Below are positions 1 to 10,250 of a DNA stretch of 26,015 bases, piece by piece. The position numbers and the translations under genes are program-made. Origin of the DNA: Hypsibius dujardini (lineage: Eukaryota; Tardigrada; Eutardigrada; Parachela; Hypsibiidae); NCBI GenBank assembly GCA_001579985.1, contig LRSR01006586.1, forward strand, positions 1 through 26,015, written 5' to 3'. The notes beneath the pieces were generated by a model that had not been told where the DNA came from, searched no databases, and saw only the letters and a program-made list of their open reading frames with translations. How positions within the stretch are numbered: the stretch's first letter is position 1; each line of letters starts with the position of its first letter.

Positions 1-244
1 AGAGAACAAAATGCACAAAAAAGCACCCTAACCGGATTACGTCCAATTGGAGATAAAAACTAATTCAGTTTAGCCTAAAGGGGCTTTCTGAAAAAATATA
101 TAAAAATCTGAGATGCCGGGGAGAACACCAACGTCGAGGTAAAAGAACAAAAATTCAAAAAATTAAGTAAAAAATAGAATATATGTACGAAAACAACCGA
201 AAGTGAACCTGCGGGTAGAGGGGAGGAAAATGAGAAGGATTCCA

Positions 245-3200
245 TCAGAGGAATATCAAGTCAATCAGTTCGAGGGTCTTCTTGAAGAGGTCAACTTCTG
301 AAACCGTAACCTGTATGAAAAAAGGTATACACGCATACATGTATTACCTGGGCCATCGGTATTAAATTAGAATATCGAAAGGATGAAAATTCGTTATATT
401 AGGACCTACCGTTACGGCGATGTCTACGACCTCAAATAACTTGTCCCACTTCAGAGACTCACGAGCTGCCATGGAAAGGTTCAAAAACTCTTCAACCTAG
501 AAATTAAAGAAAGATAAAGCTGTGCGTCTGCCTGTGTCTGCGTGTCTGCCTGTCTGCCTGCCTACCTTAACTCTATTGAACAGAGGTGAACTTACCGTCA
601 TCCCGACGGCAGATTCGGCTAGCGCTCCCGTCAGCCGGACATTCGACAGTGTGCCTGAACCGTCAGTGAAGTTGCAGAGAATGTCAAAGGACGGCTGCAC
701 AGCCTGGTATAGCTGCGGGCAGAAGCTGTTGCTGCAGCAGTTGCGAGTTTGCGGAAACGGGAACGGCACTTTCACGTGACAAGTCTCACTGAAAAATATA
801 ATGCAGCCGGTGAGCCATTACTATGCGGTAGAATTATGGATTGAAAAGGGTGGTAAAGATGACTAGAGAGCTCACCAGCGGAACGTGATGAGACGCTCCA
901 GTGGGCCGTCCAGGTTGAAGGCCGTGAGATAACAGGCGGCGCGTCCGGCGAAGAGCAGTCCAGAACAGGCTGACTGACTTTGCATTGCCTAAAAATAAAT
1001 CACCCATCATAAGACATGAAAGTTGCAAATTACGAGTCCGCTTCCGGGAGGCAGTCTTACTTCACGGACAGCTCGACAACTGACACGGTTTAAGGTTGCA
1101 ATTGCTGCATGTTAAAAAGTAGGAACAATTTCGATTTGGAAACAGAGTACAAAAAACGACAGTACCAACCGGGAACGACAGGTCGATACTTCGACAGATC
1201 CAATGCGGTGAGAAAACTGGTGAGAGTGACGGCAGCCGGTAAGTCTGAAAATTAACATCGCCCCCATCACGAAATGACACCTGACACTAGGTGATCAGAA
1301 AGACCAGTCAGTCAGACTTATGAACAGGCAGACAGACAGACAGACAGACAGACAGACAGGCAGGCAGGCAGGCAGGCAGGCAGACAGGCAGACAGACAGA
1401 AAGACAAAGAAGCAGATAAACAAACGGACAGATAGAGAGGACAGACAGATCGCAAGTCAGACAGATGGATGGGCGGACTAGTGGTCAGGAACGTATAAGA
1501 ATAGCCAATTCAATGAATATCATGACCGTAACAAGCCTACGCGGATACGCAGTAATGAGGGTTTTTCCGGTGGATGTGAGAGACGGGAGACCGGTTCGAG
1601 AATCCTTGGAGATCCGCACTTCCGACAGGAGCACCGTGGTCTGGAAGGAGATGAATCGGCCGGCCATGAACGTATGCTCCTCGCCCCACCTACGGAAAGC
1701 AGTCAGGAAAATCAAGCGCATCCAATTTTACAAAAATTTAATCTCGATTTCCCAGCCAATTTTAATATGACTTACAGGGTAATATTAAGTCCTGAGCAGT
1801 CCTGATCGAACAACCGTACCGTCATCTTGTGCACCCGGCTGCCGTACTTTGTGTCGAGCACTGTCGCACGACCCTTCTGTTTTCGCAGAGTTGCAGAACG
1901 GGAAGGTAATACATCTACTTTTATAGTTATTGCGTACAATGTACTAAGCAGACAGAAACAATGAAATGACAGCACACAAAAACGGAGAAAACGACTTATT
2001 ACATAAAGGCAGGCAAACAGTACATCAGTGAGAAAAGGCAGATGCAGAAACGAAGTAATGCAGCATGCACTATGCAGATAAGTACATTAACAGACAAACA
2101 GACAGGCGGGCGTGCAAATTGCCTTACCGGCAGACAGACAGGGAGAAAGACAACCAGACATACAGTTTTAGCTGGGAAAATATCTAAAATATATACCTCT
2201 TTGACGATTCCGATCAAGTTGACACCTTTCCCAACCAACGACGCCAGCATCATCTCCAACAAGCCCAACGGAAAAACGTTCCCCGAGCCGATCAACGGAG
2301 GAGCTCGAGTGATGGCCAGAATTTCCGGTCGCGAGTCTTGACGGAACAACGTGTTGATCTGGCCGTTGTTGTTCATGTCGAGGTCATAAATCGTGTCACT
2401 GAAAAGCATTAAAGGCCTCGTCGACTGCCAAATTACATACATGTCCAACCAATCCGCGCCAACTATTCCACATCGCATAAACTCATCTCTCGCGAACAAG
2501 AAAAAGTAAACTAATCGACTAATGATTCTTCAATCAAACGATCAAACAAACAGCCCTGGAACAACGGCAAATTTATCAATCATGAAATGTCTGACCTGGG
2601 CAAAGGCGGCAAATAAGACCGCACATCGAATTTCCTCACGCCATCGGCATTCTCCTCGTTATTCACCGGTTCCGGAAGCGATTTCGGTCGCACATTCCGA
2701 ATCGACACTGCAAAAAAGCACTAATGGAACGACAACGCTGATCCTTACTGAAGCCTAAACAAACCAACGTAGAGTTGGCGGTGGCATTGGCCGACCGGCT
2801 ACGTGACGATTCGCAATGATCGATCAATCAATCAATCACTCACTCACTCACTCAACAGCTGATTACAGAAATTTTTTTTATACTCAATCAACAATCAACC
2901 GATGACTCACCGGAATCACCCACATGAAGATCCTCCGTCATTTCTTTCAACTGCCCCACCGGCCCCCAACACGTCACCGCCGTCCAATTCTCCACGGAGG
3001 TCCGAATAATGAAGCGTTGCAAGGCTCCGGACGTCCCGGGGTCTGGATAAACGAAACAACTTCAATCCAAAACGGTCTTCCGCGATGTCGCAAACACTCA
3101 CTCTTTTTCGATGTCCATTCCTTGATGTCGTCCTTCCGCAAGATGGCCCCATCGAAGCTCTTTAAAAATGTAAGCAACTTTTCTGCCGAGCAAGGAAGAG

Positions 3201-3397
3201 TACGGGCAAGGAAAACTTACGATAAGGCTGGGGAAGTTGGAAGAGCCATTGATGAAATTGCTGACCATTAGAAGATGCCGTTGGTCTTTGGCATCCGCAG
3301 GCAGTCCGCGGAACTGGTAAATCTCGGGCGGGTCGCTGGCCTTGAATTTGGACTCGATGAGAAAGTCATTTTGATCGGGAGCGAGGAAGGCGGACAT
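245..3397 (-). CDS. MEIOB: MEIOB-like meiosis-specific OB-domain protein (13 exons, 502 aa)
   Basis: Exons on the minus strand: 3397-3221, 3159-3102, 3042-2911, 2707-2596, 2398-2197, 1876-1776, 1689-1541, 1244-1170, 1104-1061, 988-876, 788-596, 496-410, 310-245. All join in frame through GT-AG introns to a TGA, totalling 1509 nt. The order of conserved blocks matches MEIOB, the RPA1-related single-strand DNA binding protein that works with SPATA22 in meiotic recombination (fly relative: hold'em). A first OB fold lies at about residues 62-125 (ENWTAVTCWG, LHVGDSV). A second lies at about 218-311 (VNLIGIVKE, MTVRLFDQD, LLSEVRIS, KTLITAYP). A third, with a zinc-ribbon-like set of cysteines (C388, C391, C405/406, C411), is followed by FDILCNFTDGSGTL and VRLTGALAES. 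The first ATG in the open exon is at 3397. Human MEIOB is somewhat shorter. Least certain are the exon 2 acceptor and the short exons 8-9. Family assignment rests on recalled human MEIOB, not on a search. Confidence 0.88.
525..565. repeat. Short CTGC/CTGT repeat in MEIOB intron 11
   Basis: Irregular units of CTGCCTGTGTCTG type lie in MEIOB intron 11 (497-595). The repeat is in the opposite orientation to the ones in introns 5 and 7. Confidence 0.75.
1326..1405. repeat. (CAGA)n/(CAGG)n tetranucleotide microsatellite
   Basis: A near-perfect run of CAGA units passes into CAGG units and back to CAGA. It lies in MEIOB intron 7 (1245-1540), on the strand opposite to the coding strand. Looser runs of the same family continue to about 1460. 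Confidence 0.95.
2085..2155. repeat. Degenerate CAGA/CAGG repeat in MEIOB intron 5
   Basis: Interrupted CAGACAGG-type units lie inside MEIOB intron 5 (1877-2196). It is the same repeat family as at 1326-1405, but more eroded. Confidence 0.8.
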
Positions 3398-3621
3398 GGT
3401 TGTCGGACGGTGGGCACTTGAGAGCGCACTCTTAAATGGGCGCAAAAATTAAGTAAGTTTTTTCCGCGATGAAATATTTCTATTTGTAGGGCTTGGCCCA
3501 CCGTATTTACACATTGTGACCGGTCGTTCAAAACCCGGGCTAGCCTTTAAGGCCTCATAGGATGGGCGCCTAGTCGTGTTATTAGGGCCATCGGGAGAAT
3601 CGAACCGGATGAGGTTGTGGG

Positions 3622-4288
3622 CAGAGATGGGCAACTCCGGTAAAACAAACTCCAACTCCACTCCAACTCCTTTCCCAACTCCAACTCCACTCTTTTCCCA
3701 CAAGAACCCACTCCAACTCCACTTCAACTCCACTCCGACTCCACCCGTCAAATATACGTGATAAAAAACATGAAATTACATTTTTATTTATACTCACCGT
3801 TCACACGACACATCAGGAGATTCTCGAAATTTGCTTCGGTCGTTCGCTGACGACGTTCAGAAAGAATAATATCACACAAATTGAAAGTGCGTTCAATATC
3901 GGCGGGGCCGTAAAAACTCAAATCGCAGCCCTTCTTAATCGAGGAAATTTCACATAATTCTTCCAATAAGAAATTGGACTAGTTCCCACAGCTGGCAAGG
4001 CGATATCCTGCTTCAGCTCCTCGCGGTAGAACAGAGAAGAGACTACAGTCCGTTGCTGAGCCGGGCAACGCGCATGGCCTATGGCCTAGTGGGTCACGTT
4101 TGATTTTTTCACAATAAACCAATCAAATGAAATCTCAACGCCACAAATTCGATAAAACATACAATCCCACTCCGCGCAGATCAACTCCAACTCCAGCTGT
4201 TTCAACTCCAACTCCGGCTAAAAACTCCGGCGTGGAGCTGATGGAATTGAAAAACTCCAAACTCCGGATCCGGAGTTGCCCATCTCTG
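3622..4288 (-). mobile_element. Decayed hAT-superfamily DNA transposon
   Basis: The ends are perfect 19-bp inverted repeats beginning CAGAGATGGGCAACTCCGG (3622-3640, and its reverse complement at 4270-4288), a typical hAT terminus. The flanking 8-mers GTTGTGGG (3614-3621) and GTTGAGAG (4289-4296) match at 6 of 8 positions, consistent with an old 8-bp target duplication. Subterminal arrays of ACTCCA-type repeats fill 3645-3746 and about 4165-4265. The minus strand between them encodes the tail of a hAT transposase. At 667 bp the element is internally deleted and cannot be autonomous. It sits in the spacer between the divergent MEIOB and PGAP3 starts. Confidence 0.85.
3784..4031 (-). pseudogene. 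hAT transposase C-terminal dimerisation-domain remnant
   Basis: The frame ending at 3784 contains FYGPADIERTF, then IILSERRQRT and ANFENLLMCR. This is the spacing of the hAT C-terminal dimerisation domain (a P..S.ERxFS-like block, then a basic stretch, then ENxExLLxxR). The preceding part, FYREELKQDIAL followed by YWKNYVKFPRL, lies in another frame from 4031 downward, so at least one frameshift separates the halves. No catalytic core is present, so this is a remnant within the element at 3622-4288. Confidence 0.75.
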
Positions 4289-4643
4289 GTTGAGAGTGAT
4301 TGTGGGGTGGCCCTTCAACGCCCCCTTGTTTATGCACGGCAAGACAGTTTCGTGGTGTGGCAGACTACACAAGCTGCCGGAAGCATTCCTTTCTGAGTTC
4401 TTCACTGTGTTTCAGCACACTCTACTTTCTCTTTACTTTGCATATACCTTTTTTGACTTCGAAACGCTCAGATTTGCACGACCGCATAGTAAAACAAAAA
4501 GATCTCTTCTGCTGGCGCCGAGGCTCCAATTTTAGTCCTATGAAATTGAACCGAACAGCTTGCCATATTATAAATTGACTTATGGTGTCCCGCGTGGATC
4601 ACAGCATCAGATTTGTTGTAGTTTTTTACTTTGTTTTTTTACT
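4289..4643 (+). other. PGAP3 upstream region
   Basis: This is the non-coding stretch between the hAT element and the PGAP3 start codon. No coding exon is convincing here. A TATA-like site and an initiator-like site near its end are listed separately. Confidence 0.5.
4569..4613 (+). promoter_or_regulatory. Possible TATA box and initiator of PGAP3
   Basis: TATAAA at 4569-4574 is followed by TCAGATT at 4607-4613, which resembles an invertebrate initiator, 31 bases before the PGAP3 ATG. The spacing of about 40 bases is longer than the usual 30, so this is only a candidate. Confidence 0.3.
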
Positions 4644-6392
4644 ATGGATTCTTCGGTATTCTTTCTGTTGATCCTCTCGTTCTTTTGCCTCACATTGACA
4701 AGCTGCGTGTATGGCTCGGTAGGTGATCGGAGTGAGGCGTTTCGGAATTGCCTGTCAGAGTGTTTCTGGCGGAAATGCCCAGCCAAGGCAGCTCCTCAGA
4801 GCACGATCGATCTCCCGGATGACGATTGGAGTCGCAATCAACCCTGGTATTTGAAACTGCTGGTGTGGGAATGTGAGGACGAGTGTAAATACTCGTGCAT
4901 GTGGGAGGTGGTGGAGATTTTTCAAAAGAACGACCGAGCGGTGCCGCAATTCTACGGCAAGGTAGGTTTTTTGCAAAGGTGAATGATTGATTGATAGATT
5001 GGTGTGATTTTTGTTCCGCAAATTGTCATATATAAGATATGGGTTGATTGATCACTTGCCCCTTATTGAGACATCACTGTATGTTCGTTTCAAAAGTTAC
5101 GATAAAGCTGTTTTATGTTTCTAAATTTGGTTCGTGCCGTCTTTATCCTTAACTTTTTCTCAGTGGCCATTTGTCCGACTCTTCGGAATACAAGAACCGG
5201 CGTCGGCGCTCTTCTCCGTTTTCAACGGACTCGCTCACTTCTTCATGCTCCAAAAGATCGTCCAAAGAGTACCCCGCGATGCACCGACATACCGGCTGTG
5301 GTATAGTTACGCACTGGTCAGTCTTCAATACCGGTACTGCATTTTTGTGGACAAATGAATTTACCGTACTTTGCATTTTTTTCTTCATTAAAACGATTTC
5401 GCTTTTCAGATCTCAATGAACGCTTGGTTTTGGAGCGCTGTCTTTCATACCCGCGACTTCCCATTCACAGAGGTCTGTGAAGTGTGAAGAAATCACATTT
5501 TGCTGAATCCGGTTCCGTCTCTTTATTCTTGGTCTCTTTTCTCAGAAAATGGACTACTTCGGAGCTTTAGCTGGAGTTCTGTTCTCTTTTTATACTTTCA
5601 TATTGAGGTTCGTCTCTGCTGAGGAAAGAGCTTTTTGTCTGACTGTCTGTCTGTCTGTCTTTCTGTTTGCTGCCTGCCTGCCTGCCTGTCTCTCTGTCTG
5701 TCTGCCCGTCCGTCTGGCTGTCTGTTATTCGGGCGTTCCTATTATGAACTTTTTATGCAGGATGATTGGGAGCGATCAGGCCTGGAAGTGGCTGGTACCG
5801 GGGGCGGCCTGCCTGACCTTCTTCGTCTATCACGTTCACTACCTTGCATTCGTCCACTTTGACTATGGCTACAACATGCTAGCCAATGTGACTGTCGGTA
5901 CGTGAATCTGCCCCTGTCGCTTTGTGAAGCATTTTCCATATTAAAATTACTGCAACTCTTTTTCCGCTTACCGCAATGCTTGGCGGTTACACCACAGGCA
6001 TCCTCAATTCTGTGGGTTGGTTGGTTTTTTGTGCGGTGAAACGTAACGGACGTTCGTGGAGAGACATGGCGCCATGCGCATTATCTGTCCTGTTCGTGGA
6101 CTGTTTGATGTTGTTGGAACTGCTGGACTTTCCGCCTTTCCTGTGGACCTTTGACGCTCATTCTCTTTGGCACTTTGGCACTATTCCAGTTACTTTCGTC
6201 TGGTATAAGTAAGTTGTCAAATGGATATGTATACAGACAGAAATACAGACAGACATACAGAGAGACAACCAGACAAGCGACACTATATGCATGCATTCTG
6301 TATTTAACTGCAGTCAAATCTTTTTATTTAGATTTTTGATTGACGACGCACGGCATTTATGCGGTATCAAGAAGACCGACAAGATTGCATAA
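4644..6392 (+). CDS. PGAP3: PGAP3 (Per1-like), GPI-anchor fatty-acid remodelling protein (7 exons, 334 aa)
   Basis: Exons 4644-4961, 5164-5316, 5410-5472, 5546-5607, 5761-5897, 5998-6208 and 6332-6392 join in frame through GT-AG introns, total 1005 nt. PGAP3 is a Golgi multi-pass protein required to remove the unsaturated sn-2 acyl chain of GPI anchors before re-acylation. A signal peptide (residues about 1-25) precedes a cysteine-rich luminal part with CLSECFWRKCP and WECEDECKYSCMW. The hydrophobic helices follow. The CREST-type hydrolase residues are visible: S166 and H170 in SAVFHTRDFPFTEKMDY, D181 in the same block, and the H-x3-H pair H299/H303 in DAHSLWHFGTIP. FDYGYNMLANV and LLELLDFPP are further family hallmarks. 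The length is close to the human protein (about 320). The ATG at 4644 is chosen because the signal peptide follows directly; an upstream in-frame ATG at 4560 would bury it. Confidence 0.96.
5636..5730. repeat. CTGT/CCTG repeat in PGAP3 intron 4
   Basis: Runs of CTGT, GCCT and CTGC units occupy most of PGAP3 intron 4 (5608-5760). The sense orientation here is CTGT. Confidence 0.9.
6232..6275. repeat. Short CAGA-type repeat in PGAP3 intron 6
   Basis: Degenerate ACAGACAGA-type units lie at the start of PGAP3 intron 6 (6209-6331), in the opposite orientation to the repeat in intron 4. Confidence 0.7.
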
Positions 6393-8470
6393 AGAATTCA
6401 TAGTTCGTAAAATTGTACTCGTTAAACGCTTTGCAGACAGAACCGGGTAGTTCAAAATTTGCGAGTGCTTTTTCGAAAGGTTTGCTTCTGCTAATCCTAC
6501 GCTTAAGAAAATCTAAATCTGTAGTTATGAAAAAATAAGGCCTCATTCCACCTTGCCTGATGTCATCGCCTCTTGCCTGACTCTTGCTAGTAGTTGCCAG
6601 TGGTACTCGACCAACTTAACCTTTGCACATGACTGACAGGACTGTCCAAAATCTTAATGCTCTAGCTCTAGGTGCTCTCTCGTCAGAATTTTGCAATTGG
6701 AAATACTACTGCGTCGTGCGGACCCCATGATGGATGTGTGTTGCTTGCAAGGGCTATCAACGCATACACGTACATGTAGCAGCACAGCGTTATCAACTTC
6801 GCAGTTGTGGCATTATTTATCATTTCCAGAATACACCTACGTGTGGCTGCTTGTTGCATTTAGTGGGCCTTCATCCAATGCGCAGACAGCAAACCACAAA
6901 GGGGGGCATGTGCTGACCGTTTTTCAATGCTCCGCGGGGCAGATAGTCAAAGGAAAATCAACCCCTCCCCTCCCCCCCCCCAATTACAGGAACTTCTTGG
7001 TCGGTAATGGTATGACGCACTTGGAAAGGAGCCTGCCATGTTTAGTGCTCCTTTGCAGGAAGGTTCGAGAACGAACGTTCTCTATGGTTCCTTTTGGCGC
7101 TCCGCGTGCAGCGTTGTTCCAAGGTCCGCTCTAATTTCCGATGACATTTGGCTGCTCTTTGATTCGCTGAAGCTTTGGCGTATTGGTCCAGTTCGTACGC
7201 GGTGTCCGGCCGGGAACTTTCGCGAACCGGAACTCCGTTCCTAATTCGAGCCACGCCGTTTGCTGCTGGCCTAACATCAGTCAGTAGCAATTCCAACATG
7301 ATAATAGAACTCAGCATACATATCAAACTAAACGTGTTCTGAAAAGTTTCGTATGCCGTCGAAAGTTCAATTTGGAATCGTTTTACATCAGCAAAATATT
7401 CTTCAGAAACGACTGGGCGGAGTTATGAGCACTTTCGGAAAGGGACTGAGAGTGATAGCGTAGTTTTCAATGATTCGCTGATGGCTCAATCGATCCTCTG
7501 AGCACTGCCCAATAACTGGCTGAATTCCCAATCGATTGAAATTGAACTCCGGATGGGACAGGGGCAAACAAGTTTATTCCAATGTATACAAAGTTCGGAA
7601 AGAATTGAATATATAGGGACAACTTTAAAGATCCTGTGGTGCTATAACAGGTACTAGCTTTATTTTCCAGTTGGTACGATGGTTCCTATGGTGTGAATGC
7701 GTTTAAGAGCATCAATGAAAACGACCTGTACTTTTATGCATTACAGTTTTTCGATAAGCATCGACTGCCATTTTGTAGCCTATCAATTTCATTTGGTATG
7801 GGCTTGATTGATCAATCGTACGTAACCGAGCTTTTGGCTCATGGAATGCTTCGTTCACTGACCGACCATTCGTAGTGCTGAACCCAGAGTACCAGCAAAA
7901 TCGTCCTACCACGAAACCCCTTCTTATGACCGGACCCTTCGCGCCATCGGGTTATCGTAACACGAAACTTTTCATACCATCGTACCATCGAACCGTCCTA
8001 CCGTAAGACTCGGAGCCCTTTAGGGACCCATTTACTCTGTTTGGTCTCATATACCCAATTCTTACTAGAATTCTTACTGTGTGGGAACGGCACACCCCCG
8101 TCGTAGATCGACAAGACATGACAAGATAATGAGCTGATGAGGACTAGGCCGCGGACTCTTGGTACGCAAGTTTCAGTCACGAAACCTTCATGCGTGAGAC
8201 TCAATTGGTGTTTGCATTAGTTCGGGACCCGAGCAAACGTCAAGAACGCTTCCTAAATACGGAGCGGGAGCAAAAAGAGTGCATTTTACTTTCGTTCATG
8301 TCGGTAGCAGTATGTTGGTTACAGTTGGATATGACGAGTGCGGTTGGTCATGTTGACCATCTCATGGTTACGCGTTTCAGCAGTGGGATGTCTGCGCTTA
8401 ATGCAATCAATGAAGGTGGTCCTTAATCCCGGGGTCGTTAGGATGATCATCTATGCACTAGTCACAGAAC
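6393..8470. other. Intergenic region downstream of PGAP3, no convincing gene
   Basis: Only short frames are present. Two are mildly interesting: a possible terminal exon at 7671-7875 (plus) and an arginine-rich frame at 7042-7317 (minus). Neither carries a domain I recognise. A poly-C run lies at about 6966-6982. Confidence 0.5.
7671..7875 (+). CDS. Possible orphan terminal exon of unknown product
   Basis: A good acceptor (TATTTTCCAG, ending at 7670) opens a 67-codon frame beginning WYDGSYGVNAFKS and ending at TAG 7873-7875. It includes DLYFYALQFFDKHRLPF, a mix of residues that looks protein-like. I do not recognise the family and found no upstream exon or start. It could be a chance open frame. 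Confidence 0.18.
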
Positions 8471-8509
8471 CTGAGGCAGCACATATACCGTAGGGTAGGG
8501 GTTAAGCCA
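8471..8509 (-). other. Possible degraded TM7 block of GPCR-1
   Basis: The minus strand reads WLNPYPTVYVLPQ, similar to an NPxxY-type seventh helix. It begins only 54 bases after the exon 2 donor, there is no intervening usable acceptor, and a stop codon precedes it in frame. It is either a remnant of the TM7 exon or a coincidence. Confidence 0.3.
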
Positions 8510-8563
8510 TCAGAGTTTCAAAGGCCCATTGGTTGGAGAGAGCCACGAATGTACGGTACTCAC

Positions 8564-10250
8564 CGATCGAGGAGAGTATGATGAGCGCACGGAACAGCGG
8601 CGATTCGAGGTCTCGGACGCTGGCGGAAAGACTAAAGATTCCCGGCGGCAGAGCGCACACCATGAAGACCAGGCACATAGCGAAGGCCGTCTTTGTCACG
8701 GTCCGTTCCCGTTCCATCTGGTAGCGCGAGACTAGTCGGGCCTGCCAGCGCGGAACGATCCGCATCTGACGACGGCGCGTGAGTATTAGTTTGACGAGAA
8801 TGGCCGAGTAGCAGGCCACGTTGACTGTCAGCGCCACGAACGTGAAGAAGATCATGCAAAAGCGGAAGTACACCAAGGAACTGCTGGATGTATAGGTAAA
8901 GGCGCACCGGTCGAACTGGTGGGTGTAGCCGTACTTGACACCCAATCCGAACAGGGGAAACACGAGAACCACCGCCGCCACCAACCAGGGCGTAATCACA
9001 AAAATCCCTTGACAAAATTATAAATAATATTAGCAACGGTTTTACAAAGGCGTAGTTCACCTATAATAGGCCAAACAAATGAACGAACACATTACGAACA
9101 ACATACATGTAGCCAAAACGGCTATAAAATGGAGCAAAGCATGTATTGCGGGACAAAATAATATGTGTTGCAACACTCACAGCAAAAGATTTATCGAGTA
9201 TTGAAGAACAGTTATTGTATATTCAAGACCATACATTTTAACCGCATACACGAGACAGTATCGAAAAATTAAGGAACAGGGGTTGACTCGGAAGAGAAAT
9301 CAAGCAGTTAAGCGTATGACTAATTATAGTGACGTCTAAAATGGGACTTGAACTGTAGAATCGATCAATCTACATAGTCCTCAATCGGGTTAATCTAAAA
9401 CGAGTCATTAAACTGCTTGCTGAATTTATTAACAGAATGCTAACAAACAGATCTATGTAGCACAGAGTTGCCACAATTAGAAAATCGAATGGAAGCAAAC
9501 AGGGGAATGAGGTAGAGAAAACATTTTAAATCGGAAAGGGAAACTGCACAGATAATTGCCGATGAATAGAATTGAACCAGAACAAGGGGGAACAAAATAG
9601 AAAAGGAACAGAAACACCCAATACAGGCTCTTATCATTGCTATTCAGCATGGCATACCAGAGAACGCAAACAATTTGCCTGCATTATTAAATGAAATAAA
9701 CAACAAAACTTGCGTGATGAGCAAGAACAGCTTCTAGCGTATTTTACTGTACTATATATTGTACCTAGTATTTCCTTTTACCTGCACAGACACGGGATCT
9801 CAGCCAAGGGAACCGATTAACGGTGACCACCACGATGAAAAAGCGATGGAGTGCTATGGATGCGTGGATGAGGAAGTCCACGGCAATTATCTCCCGGTAG
9901 ATGAAACCAGCTGCTTGACAGAGCCCCGCGTACCGGGACGTGGCCAGGAAGTTGGACCGTCCGACGATGGCGGTGTAGGCATGCAGCGGGCAGGATACCA
10001 CACTGAAAACGAGCGTCGTCACTGCGATGTTGATGTAGAGTTGGTCGATGGACGAACGAAGTTCTCGCCGCTGTCGGCAAATTAGGATCATGAGTAAAAT
10101 CGAACCAATTGTTCCCGCTATGCCGACTGCCGCACAGACGAGGCCGGAAGCTTGCTTGTACGCGCGGATCCAGGCGTGTTGTGAGACGTTGCCCGTTCCT
10201 GCGAGCTCCTCTGAGGCATCGTTAGCCAATAATGTCAAGTTCAGCTCCAT
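8564..10250 (-). CDS. GPCR-1: rhodopsin-like (class A) receptor, best-preserved copy, TM7 exon unresolved
   Basis: Exon 1 is 10250-9782 and exon 2 is 9007-8564, joined in phase 1 across a 774-bp intron. The N-terminus carries glycosylation sequons (NLT, NVS). TM1 is at about residues 37-58, then the basic loop RQRRELRS. TM2 contains NIAVTT and CPLHAYTAIVG. The conserved extracellular cysteine is in YAGLC. TM3 ends with IALHRFFIVV, where HRF replaces the usual DRY. Exon 2 starts with TM4 (VITPWLVAAVVLVFP), then TM5 (NVACYSAILVKLIL), a basic third loop, and TM6 (CLVFMVCALPPGIF). It ends in SIG with a consensus donor GTGAGT. The seventh helix is not cleanly found: a damaged NP-containing block lies at 8471-8509. 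The ligand is unknown. The general look recalls Tre1/Moody or melatonin-like receptors, but that is only an impression. Confidence 0.8.

Noticed and set aside
1326-1405. Regular short repeats that could suggest a CRISPR-like array.
   Set aside because: The unit is a 4-bp microsatellite without spacers, and it lies in an intron of a eukaryotic gene.
1999-2499. A 166-codon minus-strand open frame as a single gene.
   Set aside because: Only 2398-2197 is coding (MEIOB exon 5). The rest is intron read-through including the CAGA repeat.
3590-3612. A GGTTCGATTCTCC-like word on the minus strand, resembling the tRNA B box.
   Set aside because: No T-arm stem can be formed around it and no A box or acceptor stem is found at the right distance.
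3576-3761. Opposed open frames rich in T, P and S or in G, V and W at 3449-3797.
   Set aside because: They are translations of the ACTCCA subterminal repeat of the hAT element, not proteins.
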